DNA of 64,000 bases from Chromobotia macracanthus (GCA_036877525.1 JAZGTH010000002.1:1302001-1366000), one strand, 5' to 3'; shown: positions 46,990 to 59,649, counted from the stretch's first letter. The notes: generated by a model from the letters alone, not told the origin. Translations and numbers: made by a program.

Positions 46990-48725
46990 ACAACACCTAC
47001 TTTAACATCATTATATTGTTGGCTCTGTCCATGGGGGTTTAGTAGTAGAGAAGTGGAAACAGTCTTCACCTGACAGAACATTATCACCCATCATCTTGGT
47101 GGTTGACATCTTCCTCTGGGTGTGGGCCAATCTGGGTGGGAGTTGTGGAAATCAGTGAGCAGGGTGGGATCTAGGATATCGCCTCAGAGGACCCAGGAAT
47201 GGTCCTCTGGACAGTAGCCCTTCCAGTCCCCAAGATACTCCAAATGACCACCACGTCGTAGGGTATCCAGGATGTCTTTCACAGCGTAGACTGCTCTGTC
47301 CTCCAGGATCAACAAAAGGGGGGGTTCTTCAGCTGGACCAGGCTCTGTGGAAAGAGAGATAGGTGGTTGATAAGGTTTGAGTGGTGAAACATGGGAAGTT
47401 GGGTAGATTTTGGGTTGTGATGATAGTTGTAAATGATAGGAGATCAATGTATCTGGGACTTGCAGTTTCTTTAAGGGCATGTGCATCATGATATCTCTAG
47501 TTGAGAGCCAATTTTTCTGCTGGGATTGGTAGAATGGAGCTTCAGTTTGCCGGCGTTGGCTTGGATTTGCTGGCAATGCACTGCACTCTGAAGATAGTGG
47601 TGTGCTGCATCCCAGACACTCTTTCTCTCCTGAACTGAAGGGACATCTCATGGTTCCCGAACCACATGAACAGTGTAGGTTGGTAGCCGAGTTCGCACTG
47701 GAAGGGGGTAAGTCCCATGGAAGGTTGATGCAGAGAGTTTTGATCGTATTCGACCCAGCCTATGAACTGGTTCCAGTTGTTCATAATAGAAGATTCATAG
47801 ACCAATCTTTTGGATCTTCCTTTGTGTCTGCTGATTAAATTGTAGGTGGTAGCTGGAGGTCAGGCTTATGGACTCATCTAGGAAAGAGACGAAAGCCCTC
47901 CAAACTCATGATATAAATTGCGGACCCCAATCAAACACAATATCTTCTAGGATCCCAAAATACCTGAATATGTGGTTGCAAAGTAGTTCAACATTTTCCA
48001 TGGCAGTGGGCAGACCTTTCAAAGGAAACAAACATTGATTTGGAGAATCTAGCAATGTATAGGTAACACCTTCATTTGGTAAAGTTAGTATATCCGTAAT
48101 AAAATCCACTCCTAGGTGTGGCCATGGGTGGTTGGGAATGGACAGGAAGGAAGAAATTTAGAAGGAATTTGCCAGGAAAGGAATTTGCCAGCTGGTAGAT
48201 GGTGTGGGCTCTTGTTAATGGCAGTCTATGCAGCTTCTAACGAACCTTCTGGTATTGTTGGCAATGTTGGGCCATCAGAAATGGTCCTTAAGTAGTGAGA
48301 GGAGACCATTGGCCCCTGGGTGAGTGCCCAAACAAGTGTGAACAAAGTGAATAAGAGTTATGTTGAGCTCTTGGAACATATTGGAAATTGGGGGGGGGGA
48401 CACCCCAGCAAAGCAGGTTCAGTGGTATTGGTAGAGACCAAGGAGTTCTAAAGTTTATTAAATGGGTGTTTTGAGAGTTCCAAGTTTATTAAAATCACAC
48501 TATCTTGTGAAGTATAGTTACTTAACCCCATCTTGCTTGTCAGTGGTTGAGCTGCTTGACTTTTCTTAGATATTCCAGGATTTTGCAATTGTGGGTACTG
48601 TAAATGGATGTTGTGCACCCTCTAACCAATGTCTCCACTCCTGAAGAGCAAGTTTGATGGCTAAGAGTTCTCGATTGGCTATGTCGTAGTTTTGTTCTGC
48701 TGGAAGGAGCTAGGAAGGAGCATAT
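46990..48725 (-). pseudogene. Ty3/gypsy pol remnant: RNase H, integrase, chromodomain
   Basis: In minus order: RNase H YDIANRELLAIKLALQEWRH (48690-48620); integrase core MDFITDILTLPNEG, LKGLPTAMENVELLCNHIFR and YFGILEDIVFDWGPQFIS (48109-47906); WVEYDQNSLHQPSMGLTPFQ (47760); integrase C-terminus ending HVSPLKPYQPPISLSTEPGP and a chromodomain GGHLEYLGDWKGYCPEDHSW (47280-47190); and ILDPTLLTDFHNSHPDWP to the end. The catalytic DxG Asp of the core is changed in places (D.GPQ kept as DWGPQ). Frameshifts are frequent. This is a chromovirus-type element. Confidence 0.85.
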
Positions 48726-49375
48726 CTGCTAAACAAATCAACCCATTAACATTATTTTAATAACTTTCTGTCACAAGGGTCTGAGAACGATGCATGCCAG
48801 GTTTAACGTGGATCAAATGCACAGGCTGGGATGAGTTATTTCTTTAAAAAAGGAGAATGTAGGAATTCATAAGATGTTATTGTCTGCCGAAATTTGATTG
48901 GCTGCTGGTGGCCATGTTTTTTAATGTATCTGAGTGAAATTAGGGAATATGTTAAGACATCCATTAAAGAAGATGTATACCAGTTTTCAACTTTATCGAG
49001 CTCAAATTTATGCCATTATTATAGTTTTGCTGCTGTAGTGCTCCTATGGGAAAAGTACGGGAAAAGCTTGGACTTTGAATTTAGAAGATATTGGCCAATT
49101 AGTGAAAATGGGCCATGCTCACAGATTTCATTGGCTTATATCTGCTAAATGGTTTGACTGATAATTTTTTTTATTTTTTTTATTTTATTTATAACGTTTA
49201 TGAGGATCTCTAGATAATGCCTGCAAAGTTTCAGGCAAATCAGACAAATGGCCTGATTTGACCAGACAAAAATTTTGTAAACAATTTTCTAGCCTACATG
49301 TTTGTGGAGATATTGAGAAAAATGTAAATTAGCTTATCAGAGTGCCACCTAATGCCGGACAGGTGTGTAAAGATG
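48726..49375. repeat. Diverged non-coding repeat flanking LINE A (left part)
   Basis: Segments such as tgcctgcaaagtttcaggca and agagtgccacctaatgcc belong to the family at 4700-6650. The repeat resumes at 52110 after LINE A, so LINE A probably inserted into it. Confidence 0.45.
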
Positions 49376-49376
49376 T

Positions 49377-52110
49377 TCAAGTTCAAGTTATTTATATAGT
49401 GCTTTTCACAGTGGCACACTGTTACAAAGCAGCTGTACAAATGAAAATATCCAAAAAAAAATCAGTGAAAACTGAAAGTGAAAATGAAAGAGAAAGAAGG
49501 AGAGAAAATTAGGAAAAGGAAGAAAATTCAAAATTGATAAAATTAACAAACAATGATGATAACACAATGTACAAGCAAATGTTCTAAGCTATTATCAGCA
49601 GTCTTCCAGTAAGCAAGCCAACGGGGCAACAGTGGCAAGGAACCAAAACTTCAGTGATATATAAATGGAGAAAAAATCTTGAGAGAAATCAGGCTTAGCA
49701 GGGAGGGCCAGTTCTCCTCTGGCACGCTAATGCTGCATTCCTTGGCTAAAGCAAAAATTTTTAAAAAGATGTCCATCACATATTCCCGGTGCTTTGGGTG
49801 GGCCCAGTGCCGCTGTAGTCATTGTTCTATGGCACGAGGATAAGCACCTGTCTGTACCATAGCAGGGGCATTTCTCAGGAGGAAGGATGCTTGGCTAAAT
49901 AGATGTGTCTTTAAACTAGATTTGAACTGCGAGAGAATAGCTGAGCCCCAAACAGCATTAGGCAGGCTATTCCCGAGTTTAGGAGCCAAGTGTGAAAAAG
50001 CTCTGCCACCTTTAGTGGACTTTGCAATTCTGGGAATGACCAGAACACCAGAGTTTTGAGAGCATAGGGCATGCATTGGCTTGTAGCGTGAGAGAAGATC
50101 GGCTTACCTACTAAGTACATGGGGGCTAACCCCATGGCTTAGTAGGTAAGCAGTTGAATTTTATAAATAATACGAAATTTAATAGGTAACCAGTGTAGAT
50201 TGACAGAATTGTCATATGAGTCATATTTTCATATTTCTTGGACCTGGTAAGAACTGTAGCTGCTGCATTTTGGACTAACTGTAGCCTATTTATTAAGGAA
50301 GCTGGACATCCACCGAGAAGTGCATTACAATAGTCCAGTCTGGAGGTCATAAAAGCATGGACCAGCTATTCTGCATTAGAAGTAGATAAGATGCTACGCA
50401 GCTTAGCGATGTTTCTAAGGTGGAAGAAGGCAGTTTTTATAATATAAGCCACATGATTTTCAAAAGACAAATTACTGTCTAATATGACACCCAGGTCACA
50501 GTATTAGATAAAGTGCCGTTACAACCTTCTAATTGGAAACTGTAATCAGAGAGCTTCTGTTGTCTTGCGTTTGGTCCAATAAGTAATATCTCTGCCTTAT
50601 TTGAATTTAAAAGAAGAAAATTATGAGTCGTCTAATGTTTTATGTCTTTAAGACAGTCCGATAATTTAGCTATAGTTGGAATATCATCCGGTCTTGATGT
50701 AATATATAGTTGAGTATCATCAGCGTAACAGTGGAAATTTACAGTATGTAACAGTGGGGTCTAATAAACACGTTGCTGGTTTGGAAGTAATGATAAGCTT
50801 ATGTAGATCATCCTGGCCTATAGCTGTAAAGCACTGGAGTTATTCTAGAGGGGCAAAGTTTAAGAAGGGTGAATCTTCAGGTAAAGTTGCAGGTTGTGTA
50901 TTCTCAATTATATGGCATATGGTTTCAACTTTCTCTGTGAAAGAGTTCATGAAGTCGTTACTCTTAAAGTTTGATGGCACATTGTCTTCAGGTAGTATTT
51001 GTTTATTAGTTAATCTGGCAACTGTATTGAATAAAAACATAGGGTTGTTTTTATGTTTTTCTATTTGTGTGCTAAGATGAAATGCCTTTGCTGCTTATAG
51101 AGCCTTTATATAATGGGATATCTGTAGGGTTCAGTCCTAGTCGGCTGAGGTGCAGGCCGTCAGGACGAAAAAGCCTTGGTCGCTCCCAGAAAAGATTCCA
51201 ATTATTTATAAAGAGCAGTTTCTGTTCATTACACCAAGAGATTAACCATTTTTTAATGCAAATAGTCTGCTGCACCTTTAATTTCCTCGTTGGCATGTGG
51301 GAAGTGGTCCTGACATGATGATCTTCACTGTGGGAAATGAGCAGCATACCGTGTTGATCAAGGCGCTAAAGTCTTTCTTCAGGATTTCCGACTGCTTCAG
51401 CCTGGTGTAGTTCACTCCCGCGTGCAGCACAACAGCTTTGATGTTATCGTTATCTTTCAGGATTGCAGGTACCTGTGCACACACTGTGTTCACACCTTAC
51501 CCTTAGTGGAGGTAGCGTGAACACGCCGGACGATGAAATCTCCAATGACCACTGCATTGCGATCCGTCGTGTGGAAGGGGGCGAAGCGGTGGTGGGTAGC
51601 GATTTCGAAAACCGAAGGCGATGTGGGCTGGTCGTGTACTGGCCCTGCACATAGAGACAGACGGCATGGAGGTGATTGCAGTGTTAGCTACAAGCTACGG
51701 ACTTACCGGGGGTCTGGGTGCATTCACGTAAGATGTTCCCAGTGTGGTTCTCCACTCTCGTAGCTGGGCCTGCTTTTCAAGAAGGTCGGTAATCAGCTTC
51801 TCTACTTTCTCTAACTCCAAATGCACCATTTGCAGCTCAGATGAGTCATCACCTGCACTCATAGGTAGGCACAAATCCAAAACATTCGCCATTATTAGCA
51901 TACAGAGAATGAGTAGCAACAGCAAAATGTAAACAATGCGGGGTGATATGGAATTGATATGGGAACCAATAATAATAAGTAAAAAGTAAAAATCGAGTTT
52001 TTTGATGCAATAGCGAATTATAAAGAGTTTTTAAGATCAACCACACTAACTCAAACCACACTGCAGTAACAAACCGGAAATGAGTCCCGGAAACAAGTTG
52101 CGTTGGAAAC
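49377..52110 (-). mobile_element. LINE A: L2/CR1-like, internally deleted
   Basis: Minus order. ORF1: possible coiled coil SSELQMVHLELEKVEKLI (51850), esterase-like VVLHAGVNYTRLKQSEILKK (51440) and FRPDGLHLSRLG (51150). Then FLFNTVARLTNKQ (51035), the linker before reverse transcriptase; then FHCYADDTQLYI (50715, YADD catalytic motif), MTSRLDYCNALLGG (50350) and NRLQLVQNAAATVLTR. The endonuclease and the N-terminal half of reverse transcriptase are absent. The 3' tail ttcaagttatttatatagtg lies at 49380. A snap-back palindrome interrupts the end of the frame at 50102-50151. Confidence 0.82.
50102..50151. repeat. Nested perfect palindrome in LINE A
   Basis: Outer arms 50102-50115 and 50138-50151 (gcttacctactaag), inner arms catgggg and ccccatg around gctaa. 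Confidence 0.95.
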
Positions 52111-53510
52111 AAGGCAGTTCAGATGTGCCTGAGTAGTGGGTGAGATTTGTCACCATCCCACCAAATTTAGTTTCTCTGCGACAATCTGGCTGACCAAGGA
52201 ACATTGGGTATCATTTGACTATTCATTTCCCCAAGGAATCTTTTATCTTCTTCTGATTTTTTGCCATAGTTTTCAAAAGTGAGCAACAAGCAATAAGCAA
52301 AAATAACAATTTTTCATGTCTTTGGACCAGTAGGTTGCGCTACGACAAAAGTGCATGCACCATCAGGTGCAAGGTACAAGGTTTTGTCTTTCATATCTAT
52401 TTTGGTGTGTTCGCTGTCAAATTTGTTGACGTGGTATAAGAGAACAGTTGGGTTTATTTTAGCTTTTAATCACTTTTTGTCATCACTGTTTGTAGATGTA
52501 GATTTTTTTGACCATTAGGTGGCTCTGTAAACAAATTGTTAAGACAGTTAGGATGTGGTCACAAAGACACATGCAAAGTCTCATGTCAATAGACCAAAGG
52601 GCTGTTGAGACAGCCTGAGATCCTTTCACTTCAAGCAGTTTCATAAATTTAGTTATAACCTTTGACCACTAGCATGCACCGGCTCCGAACTTTGTAAGAA
52701 AATGAGTATGATGAACCATACCAAGTTTTGTAAAGATACGCAGTTGTGTTCTTAAGATATTGCATTTTAATATTACAATATCTTGCAATATTAAAAATTC
52801 AAAATGGCAGATGCCTAGAATGGCTGACCAAGGAACAGTGTGATATTGTTTGACCCAGCATGCCTCAAGGAGTTTAAAGAGACCACTCATGATTTTAGGC
52901 CAAAGTTTTCAAGTTATAAGCAACAATAACCATTTTTCATCTTTGGACCAATAGGTTGTGCTGTGACAAAACTGTGCATGCCTGTGATAACATGTATCAA
53001 GTTTCATGTTAATACACAAAAGCGAAGATATAGCCTTATATCCATTTTGGCATGCTCGCTGTAAAATATATTGAAATGGTATATGAGAACGGTTGGGTGT
53101 ATCAAAAAATGTTTAATAAATTTGCTAACTAGAGTCAGCATTGTCTCTAAATGCTATGTACCAAATTTTGTCTAAAAGTATTTTTTCTCAAAATTCAAAA
53201 TGGCAGAAAACTTCTCATGACGGAAAATGTCATAGGGTGCATTGGAATCAGCATGAGAGAAGGAATCAGAAGCAAAAGATTTTTTCTAGGACTTATGAGT
53301 CAAAAGTGAGTGAAAGTTTGAACTGTTGGTGGTGCTACAGGGTTTGTGATAAAGGCTCCAAATTTGGTACAGTAACATTTTAGAATGTACTCTACCTGTG
53401 TGCAAGTTCATAACTTTTCAATGTATGATTAGACATAGACACAACAGAAGAAAAAGAAGAATGTAGCTGCAAGCAGCAATTACAGGGTCAAGCCCATCAA
53501 GGACACTAAA
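52111..53510. repeat. Diverged non-coding repeat flanking LINE A (right part)
   Basis: Repeated blocks: tttggaccagtaggttgcgc (52321) and tttggaccaataggttgtgc (52943); gtgcatgc...atc; ttcaaaatggcag (52797, 53192); ends with gtagctgcaagcagcaatta and cagggtcaagccc at 53464-53496. No coding sequence. Confidence 0.55.
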
Positions 53511-54208
53511 GGAAATATTTGTGAACATCTCTGGTAATGAGATTAGGAAAAGCAGTTAAAGAAAACATAAGCAAAACCCATTACAAGACAATAAAACAAT
53601 GTATAACCTTTGACCATTAGGTGGCAATGTCATCAGATTTTTATAAGGCTGTCAGGCTGTTGTAACAATGACACTCAAAATTAAATTAGTTAACTCAAAT
53701 CAATTAACAAGTTTTGTAAAGACACAGCCTGATTTACATTTAATATGCTTGCCGTTAAATTTGTTGACAGTGTAAGAAAACAATCAACATGATATCCATA
53801 ACTTTTTGTTGTGAGTGTCTCTAGATACTACACACCATGTTTTACGCAAATTGGACAAATGCAAAGAGGTTCTCAGTATAATTCAAAATGGCGGACAGAA
53901 AGTAGCATTGGCTAGGACAAATTTGATAGCGTAGGATTCAGCATGAGCCAAAAAATCTAAAGAAAGGAATTGCATGACAGTAAGTTATTTCAGTCATTTG
54001 TTATAAGCATTTTTAACCGTTATTTAAATGAAACTAAGGAAATGGTGTTAAAATCGGTTAGTTGGTCATTAACTGCATAGGATGGCTCTACTGGGGGGCA
54101 TTTGTGCCCTACTGGTTAGATTCTTCAGTTTGATTTCCTGTGCTGACAGGAAACAACTGAAGTATCCTTGAGCAAGGCACCTTACCCCCTTGCTCCCCAG
54201 ACTCTGCC
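53511..54208. other. Repeat-derived DNA with a SINE-like segment
   Basis: First part resembles the preceding diverged repeat (taggtggcaatgtcatcaga). Positions 54095-54208 have catttgtgccctactggtta, then tatccttgagcaaggcacct and taccccctt, the typical 3' part of a tRNA-derived fish SINE. Confidence 0.5.
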
Positions 54209-54936
54209 ATGAATTCAATTCAATTCAACTTTATTTGTTACAGCTGCAATCAGTACTTTGGTGTTAGGGTTTATAGATTTACAGCATCACAGTCAGTATT
54301 CTGATATAAAGTTTTATATGTTTGCAGCGTCGTAATCAGTGTTGTTATGATTTAAGTATTGAATTATAGTAATGACTTTTAGTAATGTTTTAATTTGGGT
54401 CTGGTGATTTTATATTCATTTTATGTTAGCCTGATGGCTGACATAATACAATAAGGGATGTTTAGGCGAGGATGCCGACGTAAAATGAGACTGAGAGCAG
54501 CTATAACATCAAACTGCTGGTATAGACAGAATCACAAATTTTACTAAAAATATGAGTATAGATTAACAGTTGCATTAATGTAATAGGTGATGGTGGCGGT
54601 TGATTTTTCACATTTCCCATGGTGGTCACCCCCTCCTTGGTTAGGCTGTTGTGAGCGTTGTCTCGTCGAACTGGACTTAATCGCTCAGAGTCCCTCAGAG
54701 GAGAGGGAGGGAGAGAGGAAGATAGAGAGAGGGAAACAAAACAGGCTTATATTAGCGTAGCGGCCGTTCACACAGAATGTGAAAGCCATGCAGTAAAGTG
54801 GGTAAAAAGTGTGCTCGGTTCTGGTTAAGTCTAGCTGTTGCGGTCTAGGTGTGACAGTAGTTGAATTATGTGATACTTTACAGGTAGCCAGTGCAATGTT
54901 GCTAGAATTGGGCTTATGTGGTCGTATTTCTTAGAT

Positions 54937-56057
54937 CTAGTGAGCATTCTTGCAGCTGCATTTTGGACCAGCTGATGCTTTTTTTTGTGTGACACACCCC
55001 CCCAGTAATGAGTTACAATAGTCAATTCTTGAGATCATAAATGAGTGGATAAGCTTCTCAGCATCTGAGACAGACAGCATGTGACGAATCTTGGAAATGT
55101 TTCTAAGGTGTAGGAATGCAGTACGACACATATTGGAAATGTGACAATCGAATGAAAGGTTCTTATCTAGCATCACACCAAGGTTCTTAACTGCGGAAGC
55201 TGGTACAATAGTGCAACCTTTAATAAGGATGTTGTAGTCTGTCATATCTAGTTTAGAGCTATTGGGTTCAATAATCAAGACCTCTGTCTTATTTGAGTTA
55301 AGCAGAAGGAAGTTGTTAGCCATCCATTTTCTGATGTTGTTAATACAGTCTGTTAGCTCAGAAAAGCGATGGGTTTTGCCAGGTTCTGAGGAAATGTAAA
55401 GCTGAGTATCGTCAGCATAGCAGTGAAAACTGATGTCGTATTTCTTAATAATATCTCCAAGCGGAAACATATATAATAAGAAAACAATAGGACCAAGAAC
55501 TGAACCCTGTGGCACGCCATATTTGACCTGAGAGTAACAGGACTGTTCCTCGTTAACATAGGCAAAGTGGTAAGGGTCAGTTAAATAGGATTTAAACCAG
55601 GCTAGTGCTTGACCACTAATGCCAACACAGTTTTGCAGTCTATCAAGAAGAATTTTATGATCTATGGTATCAAAAGCTGCACTGAGGTCCAGTAATATAA
55701 GAAGGGAGGTTTCACCACGGTCAGATGCTAAAAGGAGGTCGTTTGTAACTCTGAGCAAGGCTGTTTCTGTGCTATGGTGGGGCCTAAATCCTGACTGAAA
55801 TTTGTCATATATGCTAGTATTTTCGATAAAAAGGGAAGATTTGAAATTGGTCTGAAGTTGGTCAGCTCTTCCTGGTCAAGATTTTGCTTCTTAATGATTG
55901 GCCTAATAACTGCTGTTTTAAAGGCTGCTGGAACATAGCCTAATTCTAATGAGGAATTTATAATATTGAGCACTGGTTCCGACACAGCAGGAAAAACTTT
56001 CAGTAGTTTTGTGGGAATGGGATATAATATACAGGTAGATGATTTTAATGAGTTCAA
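54937..56057 (-). pseudogene. LINE B ORF2 part 2: reverse transcriptase
   Basis: Pieces in order: PIPTKLLKVFPAV and TNFRPISNLPFLSKIL (first frame, 56057-55820); then after a frame change LLILLDLSAAFDTIDHKILL, GVPQGSVLGPIVFLLYM, FHCYADDTQLYI (catalytic YADD) and NKTEVLII (55758-54937). C-terminal part continues to 54831 in a shifted frame. A further linker part (DLSAFKKAARKMEPRWRN) lies at 56603-56334. Confidence 0.88.
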
Positions 56058-56615
56058 TATTTAATACTGAATATAATTCAATATAAGAGCTCGTCCAATG
56101 AAATGGCAGTAAATGAGTCTAGTAGTACTTGAGGCATGCTGTAGTACGCAATTCTATTAGACAGAGGCAAGGCTGATTGAATAGATTCTATATTTTTTTC
56201 TGATTTGCTCTATTTTATTTGTAAAGAATTTCATACAATCATTACTACTGTGCTGTAGTTTAGCATCTATGTCTGTTGAAGCTTTGTCTTTAGTCAAATT
56301 TGCAACAATATTGAAAAGAAATCGTGGATTATTCTAATATTCTCCGATCAGCTTGCTTAGGTAGGTAGATTTAGCCGTTTTTAGAGACTGTTTGTATTTG
56401 TGGACACTCTCTTTCCATGCATCATGCCATACCTCTAAGTTTGTATTCCTCCATCTAGGCTCCATTTTTCTAGCTGCCTTTTTAAAAGCTGATAAGTCGT
56501 TATTATAGCATGGTGCTGGCGCTCTCTCCTTCATCTTCTTTAGTCTAATTGGTGCAACAACTTCTAGGGTACCTGAAAAAGCTTTGTTTAAGGTTTCTGT
56601 CACAGCATCGAGATC

Positions 56616-57569
56616 TTAAATGTTGTTTATTACATGATGCATTTGAGACAGATCTGGAAGATTGCTAATAAAACTATCTTTGGTAGTAGATGTGATTGTT
56701 CTACTTGGTCTTTGTTGTGGTGTTGGACGAGAGGGCTCATCTAACATTACAGTGTAGAAGACGGGACAGTGATCTGAAATAGCATCGTTCTGAGGTAATA
56801 TTTCTTGGTTGTTTATATTGAGTCCAAATGAGAGGATTAGGTCCAAAGTGTGATTACATTTATGCGTGAGTCCCGACACCTTTTGGCTAATGCCAAGCGA
56901 GTCCATGATATCCATAAAAGCTGTACGTAACACATCATTTGGGTTATCGACGTGGATGTTAAAGTCACCAACGATTAAGGCCCTATCTACAGTGACTACC
57001 AGTTCTGACAGAAAATCTGCAAATTCTTTAAGAAAGTCTATATGATGGCCTGGTGGTCTGTAAATGGCAGCCATGACAAAAGGCAATTGTTTGTCTATAA
57101 GTGACATATTTAACACCAATATTTCAAATGATTTAAAGTTGTGCTTAGATTTATGATTGACATCAAATATTTTGCTATAGATTGTAGCAACACTGCCACC
57201 TCTACCCTTCAAACGAGGCACATGCTTATAGTAATAATCTTGTGGTGAAGATTCATTCAGGCTTATGAAGTCGTCTGTTTTAAGCCAGGTTTCTGACAGG
57301 CACAGCGCATCTAAATTATGGTCTGTAATAATTTCATTGACCATAAGTTCTTTATTTGAAAGCGACCTGATGTTAAGCAGACCGAATTTTAGCATTTTCA
57401 TACTATCAATTTGTAGGTTGTTTCCTAGTTTTATATTAATCAGGTTTGTGTGTTTTGATTCAAAGGGTGCTTTATGTTTGTTTGTTCCGTGAGCAGACAC
57501 AGTCTCGATATGTTGATATTTAGGGGGTACAAACTCTATGTGCTGTGAATTATGTGACCTATGTGACAT
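56616..57569 (-). CDS. LINE B ORF2 part 1: APE-type endonuclease
   Basis: 317-codon open frame. Apurinic endonuclease motifs in order: LLNIRSLSNK (Asn), CLSETWL (Glu), YRPPG, VGDFNIHVDNP (Asp/Asn) and ISDHCPVFY (Asp-His). These nick the target DNA to prime reverse transcription. All catalytic residues appear kept. A stop follows at 56616 (VINNI), so the frame is cut off from reverse transcriptase. Confidence 0.9.
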   Translation of the reverse strand: MSHRSHNSQHIEFVPPKYQHIETVSAHGTNKHKAPFESKHTNLINIKLGNNLQIDSMKMLKFGLLNIRSLSNKELMVNEIITDHNLDALCLSETWLKTDDFISLNESSPQDYYYKHVPRLKGRGGSVATIYSKIFDVNHKSKHNFKSFEILVLNMSLIDKQLPFVMAAIYRPPGHHIDFLKEFADFLSELVVTVDRALIVGDFNIHVDNPNDVLRTAFMDIMDSLGISQKVSGLTHKCNHTLDLILSFGLNINNQEILPQNDAISDHCPVFYTVMLDEPSRPTPQQRPSRTITSTTKDSFISNLPDLSQMHHVINNI

Positions 57570-57656
57570 GTCAAGGTGGCTTGCAGGTGGATGGATAAAC
57601 CTTCCTGGCTTCCTGGCCAGGAAATCATTTTGATTCCTGGCCTGGGCCCTGGATAG

Positions 57657-58232
57657 TCAGATACTAGTCATTTTAAGACTATTGGTCAAATTTCTAGAGA
57701 GGACAGCATCTCCTCCCTCTGAGGGATGGAGGCCATCTCTCTTTAACAGGTCAGGTCTCCTCCAGGAATAATTCCAGTTGTTTATAAAGCCTGTATTATT
57801 CTGCGGGCACCACTTAGACATCCAGCCATGCAGGGACAGTAATCTGCTGTAAATCTCACTACCCCGGTAAGCGGGTAAGGGGCCAGAGCATGTTACATTG
57901 TCTGACAAAGTATTTGCAAGTTCACACACCTCCTTAATGTTATCTTTGGTGATCTCCGATTGGCGGAGTATCATGTCGTTTGTGCCGACGTGAATAATAA
58001 TCTTAGAGAATTTACGTTTAGCATTGGCCAGCACTTTGAATTTTGATCTAATGTCAGATGCTGTGGCTCCTGGTATACATTCAACAATGGTGGCTGGTGC
58101 CTCTATTTCCACGTTCCGTAAAATAGAATCACCAATAACCAGGGCGCTTGATACCGGTGTCTCAGCAGGTGCGTTGCTGAGTGGGGAGAACCAGTTAGAC
58201 AGTATAACAGGAGCGGGAGTGATTATGAACAC
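57657..58232 (-). CDS. LINE B ORF1: SGNH/GDSL-type esterase
   Basis: 191-codon open frame with the SGNH hydrolase blocks ALVIGDSILRNV (GDS), GATASDI (Gly block), HVGTND (Asn block) and KRDGLHPSEGG (Asp-x-x-His). ORF1 esterases are known in CR1/L2-type LINEs; their role in retrotransposition is not settled. It lies just upstream of the endonuclease frame. The start used is the first ATG; an N-terminal domain may be lost, since nothing is recognised at 58240-58430. Confidence 0.85.
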   Translation of the reverse strand: MFIITPAPVILSNWFSPLSNAPAETPVSSALVIGDSILRNVEIEAPATIVECIPGATASDIRSKFKVLANAKRKFSKIIIHVGTNDMILRQSEITKDNIKEVCELANTLSDNVTCSGPLPAYRGSEIYSRLLSLHGWMSKWCPQNNTGFINNWNYSWRRPDLLKRDGLHPSEGGDAVLSRNLTNSLKMTSI

Positions 58233-58250
58233 ACACTAAGAGCAGTGGGC

Positions 58251-59649
58251 AACCATTTACTTAACTGATACAAACTACATAGACCTATAAGCTATACATA
58301 ATTTCTTGCTCACTATAGCATTTAGCCCACTAGACCATTAGCATTTCCTAGCAGTTCCTGAAGTAGTCGGTACCTACCTATTTCCCCACATCACTAAGTG
58401 ATTGTTGAGTGTTGGCTTTTGCTGAACATGAGACTGCAAAGTGGTCAGGCCACAGTACAAGCACAATCCCTTGTTTTTTATTTTGGTTCTTATTGGATGT
58501 TTAAAACGGCAACCCCAAAATAAATCACAACAAAGAAATTATAAACAAGGAACAGGTACTGTTAGCACTGCTATAAACATGACTTGTGTGACATTGACTT
58601 GTCACCTTGGCAGAGAAGAATCAGCTACTGTGCAGCCTCCATCCTATACAAAACCCATCACAAACCTTTAGCATCTCTACCATGATCAGTTCGAAGGTCT
58701 TGTAGAATGAGAACCTGCCAGTGAGATTCTGCAGTAATGGGTCGGCTGTGAGCAGTGTCAACACATAAGTCATCTTGGATTGATTGGTCACAGAGCAAAG
58801 ATGACTGAGCACTGGGTGAGTAACGCTTGGGTGGGCTTGGGTGAAGAACAAGTCAAAAATGTCTAGTCTTATTGTAAATGATTCTTTGATGAAAGTGTTT
58901 GGTTACAGTCTTTCATTAAAATTTTTATTCGAGATTTTCCATTTAAAGTTTTGTACATCCTGTTTTTAACTCAGAGGGAGGGATGTCTTTGTATGATTGT
59001 TAAATATTGAATCTCAACTGTTAAAAGCATTTCTCAGTTTTAACTGGTTGTACCGATCATACATGCATCCTGAGACATACTGGAGCATGGACATTAGATC
59101 AGCCTTAATCCTTTAACAACATTTCAACTTCCTCTCTTATTGCAATCTGATGGGTTTGTTTTTAGCCATCATCATTTCCTAATTCCACTTTCTCAAACAT
59201 CACACCGCAAAACCACCATCAGTATCTCTTGTATTTTCCCAGAACATTTCTTTGAAGGAAATGCACTGTCAGTTTGGTTGAGCTGAATGTGGACTGTACC
59301 CCAGCATCACATAGTGTTTAGAAACTAGAGGTGTGTTCGAGAGAAAGGAGAGTGAAAAATGTTTTTGTGAGCATAAAGAGCTTATCACATTTACAAGATT
59401 TTAACAAGATTCCTTTGACTAAATACTCAATTTAAGCGTACTGATTAATAGTGGTCAGCTGATATTGGCTAATACAATTTAATCAGCAATTAAAATACAA
59501 ATACACTCCCCGCAAATTTATTGTTGCTATTTCTTTTCATAAAGTTGCAGTAAAATCATTAAGACTACCTAATACAAACAGAGGTATGAAAGTAATGTAG
59601 TGACCAAAACTGCTAAATGTATTAAAACTATCTTAGGTTTTAGGTTTGT
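58251..59649. other. Intergenic AT-rich DNA, nothing recognised
   Basis: Contains the presumed 5' end of LINE B near 58250-58430. The open frames at 58441-58851 have no recognisable motif and overlap each other on both strands. Confidence 0.5.

Larger units (their letters stand above)
54209..58250 (-). mobile_element. LINE B: nearly full-length L2/CR1-like retrotransposon
   Basis: ORF1 at 58232-57657, endonuclease ORF at 57569-56616 and reverse transcriptase pieces 56603-54831, in that order on the minus strand, with a ttgaa-repeat tail at 54209-54232. The RT region is broken by a stop at about 56334 and frame changes near 55800 and 54990; the RT core itself is open. The three coding parts are listed separately. 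Confidence 0.9.
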
